Assembly: GCA_010084195.1 (NCBI GenBank)
Contig: RGPS01000038.1
Coordinates: forward strand, 1-35,491
From: Terriglobia bacterium
GTDB lineage: Bacteria > Acidobacteriota > Terriglobia > Bryobacterales > Bryobacteraceae
Reading direction: 5' to 3'
DNA length: 35,491 bases
Part shown: piece after piece, positions 1 to 8,769 of the stretch
How the letters are laid out: each line of letters opens with the position of its first letter
Position numbering within the stretch: position 1 is the stretch's first letter
Notes under the pieces: generated by a model
The model's input: only the letters and a program-made list of their open reading frames with translations
Database searches by the model: none
What the model was told of the DNA's origin: nothing
Translations under genes and position numbers: made by a program

Positions 1-1
1 G

Positions 2-676
2 GCGGCTGTGGCGCAAATTGATATTTCGACTCACTCCGGCGTACATCCTCGTGTGGGGGCTGCTGACGTCTTACCGATCGTGCCCTTGGAAGACATCACC
101 CTTGACGAATGCGCTTCCATCGCCCGTGACCTGGGCCAGTGCATTTGGGAGGAACTGCGGGTTCCGGTGTTTCTCTACGAGGCAGCCGCGAAACGGACGG
201 AATGTGTTCGGCTCCAGAACGTCCGCAAGCTGGCAGCACAAGGCTATGCGCCCGATATTGGCGAGGGTCGGCACCCGACTGCAGGGGCCATTGTGGTGGG
301 GGCGCGAAAGTTTCTGGTGGCCTGGAATATCAATCTGCGTTCGCAGGATTTGCAGGCGGCGCGTGAAATTGCGCGGACGATTCGCGAGTCGAACGGTGGC
401 CTGGCTGCCGTGAAAGCTCTGGGTCTACCTTTGGAAACAAGAGGGCAGGTCCAGATTTCCATCAATCTGGTGGATTTCGAACTCACGCCGTTGCATCAGG
501 TCTTTCATGTGGTGCGGAAGCTGGCACGTCAGAGAGGCATTGAAATCGCGGGCAGCGAGCTGATCGGGCTGATTCCGCAGGCTGCCCTTGACGCGTCGGA
601 GGGCCACGACCTCCAATGGGAGAACTTCTATCCCAACTCTGTGCTGGAAACCCGCCTCAGGAACAGGAACCGTTAA
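2..676 (+). CDS. ftcD: Glutamate formimidoyltransferase, 5'-truncated by window edge
   Basis: Transfers the formimino group of N-formimino-glutamate to tetrahydrofolate, the last step of histidine breakdown in the FTCD route. The visible part holds the family segments around HSGVHPRVGAADVLPIVP (near the 5' end) and DIGEGRHPTAGAIVVGARKF, then the C-terminal ferredoxin-like subdomain (QISINLVDF, ELIGLIP). The family is about 300 residues and only about 225 are here. The frame is open to the first base, so the real start lies upstream and the GTG at position 8 is internal. No cyclodeaminase domain follows, so it is the single-domain form. Only 3 bp separate it from the FKBP-DinB gene, so the two are probably co-transcribed, although no functional link is obvious. 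Confidence 0.9.
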   Translation, partial: AAVAQIDISTHSGVHPRVGAADVLPIVPLEDITLDECASIARDLGQCIWEELRVPVFLYEAAAKRTECVRLQNVRKLAAQGYAPDIGEGRHPTAGAIVVGARKFLVAWNINLRSQDLQAAREIARTIRESNGGLAAVKALGLPLETRGQVQISINLVDFELTPLHQVFHVVRKLARQRGIEIAGSELIGLIPQAALDASEGHDLQWENFYPNSVLETRLRNRNR

Positions 677-679
677 ACT

Positions 680-1552
680 ATGAAGCTCATTCTGCTCGCG
701 AGTCTTGCCGCGAGTCTCTACGCCCAGCCTCCCGCATTCGAAGGCACGCCGAAGGATCTGGCGGTGATGCGTTATCTGGACCTTACGGTCGGCACCGGTG
801 CGCCCTACGCGACCGGCAAGCGGCTGAAGGTCCACTACAGCGGCTGGCTGACCGATGGAAACAAGTTTGATTCGTCGGTGGATCGAAATGAGCCGTTCGA
901 GTTTGTGCAGGGCCGTCGGCAGGTGATTACGGGTTGGGATATCGGGCTGGAAGGCATGAAGGCCGGGGGCAAGCGGCGCTTGTTCATTCCGTACCAACTG
1001 GCGTACGGCGAAGCCGGCACCGGGCCGATCCCGGGGAAGTCGGAACTGGTCTTCGATGTGGAACTGCTCGACATCAACGATGCGAAAACTCTAATTGCGG
1101 CGGTCGATATTCTGATTCCCCTGCAAGGTCTGGAGAGCCGTTTGCTCTCGCTGGCACAGGTGATTCCGGAAGACAAGTACGGCTGGCGACCCGCGCCGGG
1201 TTCGCGAACCGTGGCCGAGGTGCTGGCACATACGTCTGCGCTGATTGAGACGTTCCTGGTCGGGGTCACCGGAGACACGGGGATTGTAAGCACCCTGCCC
1301 ACGATTTCGGGCGGCAGCAAGACCGCAACCATCGAGATGCTGAAAGCCAAACTCGAAGCCGTGCGCAAGCGAGTCGAAATCTCGCGAAACGGCGCGCTTG
1401 CGCTGGACGGGGAGGTGCTGGGGCAGGCCACGAACCGAAGGGGTCTGCTTACAGCGCTGGACACGGAACTCGGCGTCCAGTTGGGCCGCCTGACGTCGTA
1501 TGCGGAGGCGATGGGAATCGCTCTGCCGTGGAAGCCAGGGGCCCTCGACTGA
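680..1552 (+). CDS. Exported FKBP-type peptidyl-prolyl isomerase fused to a DinB-like domain
   Basis: A 290-residue protein. Residues 1-16 are a short signal peptide (cut near LYAQ). Residues about 30-134 are an FKBP domain with the typical run VHYSGWLTDGNKFDSS, PFEF, QVITGWDIGLEGMKAGGKR and IPYQLAYGEAG...IPGKSELVFDVELL. Residues about 137-286 look like a DinB four-helix bundle (PGSRTVAEVLAHTSALIETF; C-terminal helix RRGLLTALDTELGVQLGRL). The first His of a DinB metal site (AHTS) is present. The C-terminal position where the family usually has a His-rich stretch (of the type HHRGQ) reads GVQLGRL, so metal binding is doubtful. The signal peptide places the protein in the periplasm. FKBP is certain; the DinB assignment is by pattern. 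Confidence 0.85.
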   Translation: MKLILLASLAASLYAQPPAFEGTPKDLAVMRYLDLTVGTGAPYATGKRLKVHYSGWLTDGNKFDSSVDRNEPFEFVQGRRQVITGWDIGLEGMKAGGKRRLFIPYQLAYGEAGTGPIPGKSELVFDVELLDINDAKTLIAAVDILIPLQGLESRLLSLAQVIPEDKYGWRPAPGSRTVAEVLAHTSALIETFLVGVTGDTGIVSTLPTISGGSKTATIEMLKAKLEAVRKRVEISRNGALALDGEVLGQATNRRGLLTALDTELGVQLGRLTSYAEAMGIALPWKPGALD

Positions 1553-1553
1553 T

Positions 1554-2357
1554 TTAGTGGGTCATCGCGTAGACGACGTAATTGACTCCGAGGCGAATGC
1601 CCTCTGAGGCGTACTTCTCCGGGTAGTCCGGCACATCAGCGAATTCCCAGCCGTCGCCCACGTCCATGTTGAAGCAGATGCCCACGATGGTGCGTCCCTT
1701 TGCGTCCCGAATAGCGCGCCAATGGGGCTCCACTCCACCACGCTCCACCTGCGAGCCGTGGACCACATTGGCACCCGGAACGCGAATGCGCTTGTCGAGG
1801 TTGTAGACCGCCTGAAACATCGGGTCGCCATCCGCTAGTTCTACGGCCTGGGTACCAGGGTCCATGCGCAGCATGCCGTTCATGAAAGTGGCCCATTCGC
1901 GGGGATTGTGGAAGTCATCCACCATGAGGAAGCCGCCGCGGAGGAAAAATTCGTGCATGCGGGCTGCTTCCTGGGGACTCAGTTGCCAGTCACCCACGGA
2001 ACCCGCGAAGATCCAGGGTGTATCGAAGATTTCGTTGGTAGCGATATCGACGATGTTTTCGGTGGATTCGACATCAATGCGGGTGAGGCGAATCAGGTGG
2101 CTCAGGAACAGGCGGTCACCCTTGTTGACGTCAATGCCCCAGCGGGAATACCAGCGCCCGCCGTCCATGGGAGAGTGGTAGCGCAGCCGACCCAGGGAGA
2201 ACTCGCCACGTCGGTTGACGTCAGGCGGATCATCCACCGCATCCTGCATTTCGCGTTCGTAGCGTGCCCAGCGGTTTTGCCCTCGCGTCTGAGCCGCGAG
2301 GCTGAGGCCCAGAATCAGGGCTGCTGCCAGGACCGGTCGCAGGTAACGGAAGGCCAT
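1554..2357 (-). CDS. DUF4159 domain protein, exported
   Basis: A 267-residue protein with an N-terminal hydrophobic signal (about residues 1-22, ending LAAQTRG). The rest matches the DUF4159 pattern: GRLRYHSPMDGGRWYSRWGIDVNKGD, then an FDTPWIFAG strand, a glycine-rich turn FLRGGFLMVDDFH, and a C-terminal GICFNMDVGDGWEFAD...GVNYVVYAMTH. The family has a flavodoxin/GATase-like fold and often sits near MoxR/BatA-type membrane genes, none of which are here. Its function is unknown. It ends 2 bp from the convergent FKBP-DinB gene and starts 8 bp after the broken phosphoglucomutase on the same strand. Confidence 0.85.
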   Translation of the reverse strand: MAFRYLRPVLAAALILGLSLAAQTRGQNRWARYEREMQDAVDDPPDVNRRGEFSLGRLRYHSPMDGGRWYSRWGIDVNKGDRLFLSHLIRLTRIDVESTENIVDIATNEIFDTPWIFAGSVGDWQLSPQEAARMHEFFLRGGFLMVDDFHNPREWATFMNGMLRMDPGTQAVELADGDPMFQAVYNLDKRIRVPGANVVHGSQVERGGVEPHWRAIRDAKGRTIVGICFNMDVGDGWEFADVPDYPEKYASEGIRLGVNYVVYAMTH

Positions 2358-2365
2358 AGTTGAGT

Positions 2366-3851
2366 CTACTTTATCTGAGGTGGGGGCGCGGGGGCCTTGG
2401 CGAGAGCTTCCGCGACGATTTCGCCTGCCTCAGTGAAAATCTGCTCCAGGTGCTCCTGGCTGATGTAGCTTTCTGCGTAGACCTTGTACTTCGCTTCCGT
2501 GCCGGACGGCCTGGCGGCAAACCAGCCACGCCCGGTGACCACTTTCAGGCCCCCGGTGGGGTTGCCGTCGCAGTGGGTGATTTTGTGGAGGATATGATCG
2601 CCTGCGAGGACGTCGGCGGTAACGGCCTCTGGTGTGAGATTTTTGAAGGCGGCTTTCTGTGCCGGGGTGGCGGGGTTGTCCACGCGGTCGTAGTAGAAGA
2701 AGCCGTAGCGGGAGGCAAGGTCCCGGTAGTACTTGCCAGGATCAGCCCCGGTGACGGCCCTGGACCACGCGGTCAATCAGCGTACTGCTGACGAGCGTCT
2801 TGCCAACCCTGGCTGCCTTCGGCCATCCGGGGCGGTTCTTCAGCAGATAGTCGATGGCCACCGCGAGGAAGTGGTTCGGGTTCAACAGACCCCGCGAAGC
2901 GGTGACGATGCCGTGGCGATCTGCATCGGGATCTGTGCCCCATGCAATCGCAAAATCGTCCCTCAGGCCGACCAGGCTAGCCATCGCATACGGACTGGAG
3001 CAATCCATCCGAACCTGGCCGTCGTGGTCCACGGTCATGAAGCCGAACTGCGGATCGGTGCTGGTGTTCACTACCGTAATGTTCAGGCCATAGCGCTCTG
3101 CAATCGGTTTCCAGTAGGCCAGCGCGGCGCCGCCCAAAGGGTCAACGCCGATCCTCAACCCGGAAGCCGCAATGGCTGCCATGTCGATGACATTACCGAG
3201 ATCTTCCACGTAGGGCATGATGAAATCGCCCTGTTCGGTGGTGGAGGCTGCCAGGGCCTCCTCGTATGACTTTACGAGGACTCCGGAATTGTTGCCGGCC
3301 AACAACTCATTGGCGCGTTTCTGAATTGCGCCGGTGATGTCAGTATCGGCCGGGCCGCCCTCCGGCGGGTTGTACTTAAAGCCCCCGTCTGCTGGCGGAT
3401 TGTGACTCGGGGTGATGATCAGGCCGTCGGCTTTTTTGCCCGGATTGCTGCGATTCCACGCCAGGATCGCATGGGAGATGGCCGGTGTGGGTGTGAAGCC
3501 ACCGTCTTTCTGAATCAAGGTGCTGACGCCATTGGCGGCCAGGACCCGCAGTGCCGTGCGCTGGGCTGCGGCGGACAGCGCATGGGTATCCATACCCATC
3601 AGCACAGGGCCGTTGGTACCGACCTTCTCGCGATACTCACAGACCGCCTGGGTGATGGCCAAAATGTGGTCTTCGTTGAAGGTTCGCGCGGTGGAGGTGC
3701 CGCGGTGGCCACTGGTGCCGAAGCTGACGGCGTGAGTCGGGTTGAGCGGGTCGGGCTTCAACTCGTAATAGTCACGCTCCAACTGAGCGACATCACACAG
3801 TAAAGATGCGGGGACGGGCAGCCCGGCGAGCGGGTCGAGATTCGGCTTCAA
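2366..3851 (-). pseudogene. pgm: Phosphoglucomutase (alpha-D-glucose phosphate-specific), internal deletion and frameshift
   Basis: Phosphoglucomutase interconverts glucose-1-phosphate and glucose-6-phosphate. The first part (from a TTG at 3851) runs in frame through FGTSGHRG, the catalytic serine loop TPSHNPP, the metal loop DPDADRHG and [15 protein letters not shown], then meets a TGA at 2742-2744. The C-terminal part resumes in another frame at [14 protein letters not shown] and keeps the phosphate loop RPSGTE. Against my recollection of the E. coli Pgm sequence, about 60 residues between RVV and AVTG are missing, including the sugar-binding GEESAGAS loop. About 505 residues are encoded against a usual 546. 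The gap is not a multiple of three, so it both removes an active-site loop and shifts frame. The gene should be inactive unless this is an assembly fault. Confidence 0.9.
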
Positions 3852-3893
3852 ACGATCAGTTTACTGCATTTGCGAGAATCTAAGTTCCCCCTT

Positions 3894-4529
3894 ATGGCGC
3901 ATGGACGCTTTATTACTTTCGAAGGTATGGACGGCTGCGGTAAGACAACGCAGTTGCGGGTCCTTGCGGCTGACCTTCGGGCGCGTGGGCTGTCCGTTAC
4001 AGAGACGGTGGAGCCGGGCGGCACGGAGATCGGGCAGCAGATTCGGCGGATCTTGCTGGACCCGGCCAATACCGCGATTCATTCCCGCACGGAATTGCTG
4101 TTGTACTTTGCGAGCCGTGCGCAGAATGTGGAACAGGTGATCAAGCCGGCGCTGGCGCAGGGCGGGCTGGTCCTCTGCGATCGTTTTACGGATTCCACGC
4201 TGGTTTATCAGGGCTGCGGGCGCGGCTTGCCTGCCGCAACGGTGCTGCAACTGGATGGGATTGCGTGTGAGGGGGTGCGGCCCGACCTTACCGTATTGAT
4301 TGACATCGATCTGGAGACGAGTCTGGCCCGGGCACGCAAGCGTAATCAGCACAACGACCTTTCCGAGTCAAGAATCGACGACGAGGGCAACCACTTCCAT
4401 GAGAGCGTGCGGGCCGGGTATCTGGCGCTGGCGGCGCAGGAGCCGGAACGCTTTGTGGTAGTGGACGGAAGGGCCGGTGTTGTGGAAGTTACTCGCCGGA
4501 TTGCGGAGGCGCTGCACGATCGTGTTTGA
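3894..4529 (+). CDS. tmk: Thymidylate kinase
   Basis: Phosphorylates dTMP to dTDP with ATP in the cytoplasm. The 211-residue product has the P-loop GMDGCGKTT (residues 12-20), the EPGGTEIG dTMP-binding loop, the DR motif (CDRFTDSTLVYQG) and a GVRPDLTVLIDID strand, all at normal spacing; the family is 200-215 residues. ATG 3894 was chosen because MAHGRFITFEG begins right at the first strand; an upstream TTG at 3870 would add eight residues with no family support. It is divergent from the pgm pseudogene (42 bp between starts) and overlaps the next gene by 8 bp. The tmk-holB order is common in bacteria. Confidence 0.96.
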   Translation: MAHGRFITFEGMDGCGKTTQLRVLAADLRARGLSVTETVEPGGTEIGQQIRRILLDPANTAIHSRTELLLYFASRAQNVEQVIKPALAQGGLVLCDRFTDSTLVYQGCGRGLPAATVLQLDGIACEGVRPDLTVLIDIDLETSLARARKRNQHNDLSESRIDDEGNHFHESVRAGYLALAAQEPERFVVVDGRAGVVEVTRRIAEALHDRV

Positions 4530-5550
4530 GAACTTTCACGGCAATCGCCACACCCAGACCGTTCTGGAGAGCATGATCCAGCGGGAGAAGATCCCGCAAA
4601 CCCTGCTGTTCGCCGGGCTGGAAGGTCTGGGAAAGGCGACTTTGGCTCGACGGTTCGCCGCGAGGCTGTTGGGCCATCCGGAATTGATTGAACAGGACGA
4701 TCTGTGCCTGGACGCGAACGAAACGATTCTGGCCACGCGCGAGAAAATGCCGTCGGAAAAGCGCAATCAGGACCCTCTGGTTTTCGCCACACATCCCGAC
4801 TTTCTGACCTTCCCGCCTGAAGGTCCTCTGCGGCAGATTTCCATCCCGCAAATGCGGATGCTCAAGGAACGTGCCCAGATGCGGCCCCTGAAGGGCAATC
4901 GCCGTGTTTTCCTGATTGATCAAGTGGACCGGGCTGGTGAACAGGCGGCGAACTCGCTGCTGAAGACCCTGGAAGAGCCGCCGGACCACATGATTCTGGT
5001 GATGACGGCGGAAAACGTCTACGATCTTCTGCCGACTATCCGGTCTCGTTCGGTGGTTCTGAATATGGCACCGCTTTCGAACGAAGAAATGAAGGAGTTC
5101 GCGAAGGAACGGGGTTTGGATAACTCCGAGCGTCGGATTGCACTTTCGGCGGGGAGTCCTGGGTTGGCCGCGACTCTGGATATTGAACTGTTCCAGAAAC
5201 GGCGTACTTCCATGCTGGCGTTGCTGAAAACAGGGGCCGGGGTGTCCAGTTTCTCCGCCTGGCTGCCAATTTCTGAAGCCCTCGGCCGAAGTCGTTCCGA
5301 CAAGCTGGAAGGCTATCTGAAGCTGCTTTATGAGCTGTTGCGCGATATTTCGCTGCTTCGCGAGGGCGTTGGCGGGATTCGCAATGTGGATGCCAAGGGT
5401 GACCTGATGATCATTGCGAATAAGGTTTCCCGTGCGTGGGTTCTGGAGGCCGTGAAGGGCGTGGACGAAGTGGCTTCGTTATTGCGGCGCAATATTCAGA
5501 AGAGTATCGCCATTGACGGCTTGCTGATGCGGATGCGCGCGGCTCTTTAG
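4522..5550 (+). CDS. holB: DNA polymerase III delta' subunit
   Basis: Clamp-loader subunit that helps load the sliding clamp. The 342-residue product has a Walker-A-like loop GLEGLGKAT (about residues 32-40), FLIDQVDRA (Walker B region), the ANSLLKTLEEPP helix typical of the delta'/gamma family, and the sensor loop TIRSRS, where the usual SRC reads SRS. The zinc-binding cysteines seen in many DnaX/HolB proteins are not evident. GTG 4522 overlaps the tmk stop by 8 bp, which suggests translational coupling; an upstream GTG at 4477 would add 15 unsupported residues inside tmk. Its stop overlaps that of the convergent acyltransferase gene by 4 bp. Confidence 0.92.
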   Translation: MFENFHGNRHTQTVLESMIQREKIPQTLLFAGLEGLGKATLARRFAARLLGHPELIEQDDLCLDANETILATREKMPSEKRNQDPLVFATHPDFLTFPPEGPLRQISIPQMRMLKERAQMRPLKGNRRVFLIDQVDRAGEQAANSLLKTLEEPPDHMILVMTAENVYDLLPTIRSRSVVLNMAPLSNEEMKEFAKERGLDNSERRIALSAGSPGLAATLDIELFQKRRTSMLALLKTGAGVSSFSAWLPISEALGRSRSDKLEGYLKLLYELLRDISLLREGVGGIRNVDAKGDLMIIANKVSRAWVLEAVKGVDEVASLLRRNIQKSIAIDGLLMRMRAAL

Positions 5551-6446
5551 TACAGGTCCGGTTCGCCCGGGGGGCGGGTTTTCCAGCGGCGATGAATCCA
5601 GAGCCACTGCCCGGGGTACTCGCGTACCGCGTTCTCAATGGATGCCTGAATTCTCAGCGTGTCCTGTTCTGCATCGCCGGACATTTCGAGCAGGGGATAG
5701 AAGCGCAGGATGTACTTGTGTTCGGCCTCGCTCCACAGTGCAAAGCCAGGGATGACGGCCGCGCCGCTGCGGGCTGCCAGGCGGGCGAAGGTCATGTTGG
5801 TACAGGCCGGTTTACCGAAGAACGGGACAAATACCGCATTTTCTACGGCTGAGTTCTGGTCCACCAGGATACCGACGGGTTCGTTTTTTCGCAGGGCATG
5901 CAGGATGGAGCGGGCGAAATCACGCTTCGACAGCAGGTTGTTGCCCGACAAACTCCGACGAGTTTCCACAATCTCATCAATCAACGGGTTATCGAGGGGT
6001 CGAACCACCACGTGCATCGGTTCGGTGAGCAGGGCGTGGCAAAAGGCGCTCAATTCCCAGTTGCCCAGGTGCGCGGTAGCGAACAGGACTCCGCGGCCCC
6101 TGCGCTTCGCTTCAATGTAGTGCTCAAAGCCCTCGTAGCGAATCCAGTCATGGACGTTGTCGGCATTGATGCCGGGGAATCTGGCCAGCGCGAACAGAAT
6201 CCGGCCGATGCTGCGGAAGATCTCATCGGTTGTCTCTTTTCGCCAGGCGGAATCCCGGCCGGGGAACGCGAACGTCAGGTTGACTTCGGCCGTTCGGCGC
6301 AGACGCGGGATGAAGCTGTCCAGAAGTCCGGTGTAGAAGTTCCCCAGTTTTTCAGCCAGAGGGCGCGGCGCGTATTGCAGGGACGCGACCACCGCCTGCG
6401 CGGCAAGTGCCTCCACGGAATTGCGAAAAGCCGAGCGCTTCGCCAA
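5547..6446 (-). CDS. Lipid A biosynthesis acyltransferase (LpxL/HtrB family)
   Basis: Membrane-associated acyltransferase that adds a secondary acyl chain to lipid A or a related lipid. The 299-residue protein has a hydrophobic N-terminal part, the NLTFAFPG segment, the family motif FATAHLGNWE with the catalytic His, VVRPLDNPLIDEIVE, VGILVDQNSAVENAVFVPFFG and the C-terminal QWLWIHRRWKTRPPGE. All are hallmarks of the LpxL/HtrB family at a usual length of about 300. The likely start is TTG 6446, 4 bp after the mnmA stop, so it appears to be the last gene of the desulfurase-mnmA operon. Which acyl position or lipid it modifies cannot be read from sequence. Confidence 0.92.
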   Translation of the reverse strand: MAKRSAFRNSVEALAAQAVVASLQYAPRPLAEKLGNFYTGLLDSFIPRLRRTAEVNLTFAFPGRDSAWRKETTDEIFRSIGRILFALARFPGINADNVHDWIRYEGFEHYIEAKRRGRGVLFATAHLGNWELSAFCHALLTEPMHVVVRPLDNPLIDEIVETRRSLSGNNLLSKRDFARSILHALRKNEPVGILVDQNSAVENAVFVPFFGKPACTNMTFARLAARSGAAVIPGFALWSEAEHKYILRFYPLLEMSGDAEQDTLRIQASIENAVREYPGQWLWIHRRWKTRPPGEPDLY

Positions 6447-6450
6447 AAAT

Positions 6451-7566
6451 CTACTCGATCCAGCCGCCGCCGGCTACCAGATCGCCGGCATAAAAAATGG
6501 CACCCTGACCGGGTGTCACGGCGCGCTGCGGGGTGTCGAAAACAACTTCCACACGGTTGCTGTCGAGCGGCGTGATGGTTGCGGGGGCAGGCACATGGCG
6601 GTTGCGGATGCGGACATGGGCTCGGGCTGGTTCGGTGAGACCTGCCCAGGATATCCAATTGATGTCACGGGCGATCAGGCCCGGACAAAGCAGGTCTTCG
6701 TTCGAACCCACCGTGACTTTCTGGCTGACCGGGTCAGTGGAAATGACATAGAGCGGTTCGGGAGCGGAGATTCCCAGGCCCTTACGCTGGCCAACGGTGT
6801 AGTGGTGCGAACCTTTGTGGCTGCCGAGTTCCCGGCCTTCGGTATTCACGATCTTGCCTTCCAGTTCTTCGCGGGCCATGCCTTTGTCTTTGAGGTACGC
6901 ATCCATAAAGGCTGCGTAGTCTCCGTTCGGGACGAAGCAGATTTCGTAACTCTCCGGCTTTCCGGCAACCGGCAGGTTGAGCTCTACGGCCAGAGCCCGG
7001 ACTTCGGATTTATTGAGGTACCCCAGCGGGAATTGAGTTCGGGAGAGCTGGTGTTGCGTCAGACCCCACAGGAAATAGGTCTGGTCTTTGCCGAAATCGA
7101 TGGCGGTTCGCATTTCCCAGCGTCCGTTGGCTTCATTTTGCGACACGCGCGCGTAGTGGCCGGTGGCGATCATTCGGGCTCCCACAGAATCGGCAAGTTC
7201 GAGGAACTGGTCGAACTTGACGAAGGTGTTGCAGAGCGTGCAGGGGATGGGCGTGCGGCCCGCCAGGTAATCGGCCACAAAAGGCTCGACTACTGCCTTT
7301 TCGAACTGGCTTTCCAGGTTGACTACATAGTAAGGAATGCCGATGTGCTCGGCCACGTGGCGCGCATCGTAGACGTCATCGAGGGAGCAGCAGCGTCCGC
7401 TGGTCTTGTCGGTCATCAATTCCGGCAGCCGACGCTGGTTCCAGAGCTGCATCGTCATGCCCGCGATGTTGGCACCCTGGCGGTGGAGGAGGGCGGCGAC
7501 GGTGGAGCTGTCCACACCTCCGGACATGGCAACAGCGATCAGGTCAGGCCGATCTTGATCAACCAT
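6451..7566 (-). CDS. mnmA: tRNA-specific 2-thiouridylase
   Basis: Adds sulfur to U34 of tRNA-Lys, tRNA-Glu and tRNA-Gln. The 371-residue protein shows the PP-loop AMSGGVDSS near the N-terminus, the first catalytic Cys motif [13 protein letters not shown], the tRNA-contact region [20 protein letters not shown], the second catalytic Cys motif [14 protein letters not shown], and the C-terminal barrel ([23 protein letters not shown]). All key residues are present and length is normal. Its start overlaps the end of the cysteine desulfurase by 8 bp, so the sulfur donor and sulfur user are coupled. In Bacillus a comparable desulfurase-mnmA pair exists, which supports a dedicated relay. Confidence 0.97.
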   Translation of the reverse strand: MVDQDRPDLIAVAMSGGVDSSTVAALLHRQGANIAGMTMQLWNQRRLPELMTDKTSGRCCSLDDVYDARHVAEHIGIPYYVVNLESQFEKAVVEPFVADYLAGRTPIPCTLCNTFVKFDQFLELADSVGARMIATGHYARVSQNEANGRWEMRTAIDFGKDQTYFLWGLTQHQLSRTQFPLGYLNKSEVRALAVELNLPVAGKPESYEICFVPNGDYAAFMDAYLKDKGMAREELEGKIVNTEGRELGSHKGSHHYTVGQRKGLGISAPEPLYVISTDPVSQKVTVGSNEDLLCPGLIARDINWISWAGLTEPARAHVRIRNRHVPAPATITPLDSNRVEVVFDTPQRAVTPGQGAIFYAGDLVAGGGWIE

Positions 7567-8728
7567 GCACGACCTCCGGGGAAAGCCTGCGCAGGTGGGC
7601 TACAGCCGAGGAAACGGCCTCCAGCAGGCCATCTACTTCCGTTTCGGTATTGGCCGGGCCGAGGGAAAAACGGACACTCGACCTTGCCTGTGCGGGGCTA
7701 AGTCCCATTGCCAGAAGGACATGGGACGGTTCCACGGCGCCGCTGGAACAGGCTGAACCGCTGGAAACCGCATAGCCCCGCAGGTCGAGCGCGATCACCA
7801 TGGCCTCACCTTCAATTCCGTCAAAGCGAATGTTGGTGGTGTTGGGAATTCTTGCCGTTCCGCCGCCGTTGACCTGTGCGGACGGGATTCGGGACAGGAT
7901 GCCGCGTTCGAGGCGGTCGCGAAAAGCTGCAAGGCCACTCCAGTCGGATAAATTGGCGGCTGCGAAGCCGAGAGCTGCGGCACCGGGCACATTTTCGGTA
8001 CCGGCACGTCGGTCGCGCTCATGGTGGCCGCCATAAAAAAGAGGTTGCAGCTCAATTCCTTTGCGGATGAACAGGGCTCCGATGCCTTTGGGGGCACCGA
8101 ATTTGTGGCCGGAGACAGAGACGAGATCGGGGCCTGCATTGAGCTGGACGGGTACTCGCCCGGCGGTTTGCACGCCGTCACTGTGGCAGGTCACGCCGGC
8201 TTCGCGTGCAATGGCGGCGATTTGCCCGATGGGTTGCAGCACGCCTGTTTCATTATTCGCGTGCATGATGGTGATCAGAGAGGTACTGGGGCGGAGGGCC
8301 CGCCGGATATCGTCGGGAGATACCAGCCCCGCACCATCCACCGGGACAAGGGTGAGCGAATGGCCTTCCCGTTCGAGTTGGGTGCAGGCGTTCAAAACTG
8401 CCGGGTGTTCCACGCAACTGGTAATGATGTGGCTACCGGGCTTGCGCCGCGCGACGCCGAAGATTGCCAGGTTGTCAGCTTCGGTGCCGCCGCTCGTAAA
8501 GACGATTTCCCGCGGGTCACACTGGAATCGTGAGGCCAGCGCCCGACGTGCGCCTTCGAGGTGCCGCTTCGCCGCCTGGCCATAATAGTGGATGCTGGAG
8601 GCGTTGCCATACACTTCGGCCATCGTCTCCCGCATGTTTTCGAGGACTTCCGGGGCGACTGGCGTGGTCGCGTTGTGGTCGAAATAATAGTGTTGCGCCA
8701 AATTCCAGTTTAGCTTGGTGGCGCGCAA
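7559..8728 (-). CDS. Cysteine desulfurase (NifS/IscS family)
   Basis: PLP enzyme that takes sulfur from cysteine as a persulfide. The 389-residue protein has [15 protein letters not shown] at the N-terminus, the PLP-binding TSGGTEADN and [12 protein letters not shown] (Schiff-base Lys), [14 protein letters not shown], and the mobile catalytic loop [17 protein letters not shown] with the active-site Cys. The extended SGSACSSG loop is of the IscS/NifS (group I) kind. The start is uncertain: TTG 8728 gives a short leader, and a TTG just before AQHYYFDHN also fits. It is first in the operon with mnmA and the acyltransferase; no iscU or other Fe-S scaffold follows, so tRNA thiolation is the likely main job. 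Confidence 0.95.
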   Translation of the reverse strand: MRATKLNWNLAQHYYFDHNATTPVAPEVLENMRETMAEVYGNASSIHYYGQAAKRHLEGARRALASRFQCDPREIVFTSGGTEADNLAIFGVARRKPGSHIITSCVEHPAVLNACTQLEREGHSLTLVPVDGAGLVSPDDIRRALRPSTSLITIMHANNETGVLQPIGQIAAIAREAGVTCHSDGVQTAGRVPVQLNAGPDLVSVSGHKFGAPKGIGALFIRKGIELQPLFYGGHHERDRRAGTENVPGAAALGFAAANLSDWSGLAAFRDRLERGILSRIPSAQVNGGGTARIPNTTNIRFDGIEGEAMVIALDLRGYAVSSGSACSSGAVEPSHVLLAMGLSPAQARSSVRFSLGPANTETEVDGLLEAVSSAVAHLRRLSPEVVHG

Positions 8729-8769
8729 GCGACACTCACACAGCCAACGCGCAAGCGTCGCCTACACCC

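Noticed and set aside
4477-4521. Longer start for holB at GTG 4477
   Set aside because: Adds 15 residues inside tmk with no family match; GTG 4522 starts at the conserved FENFHGN region.
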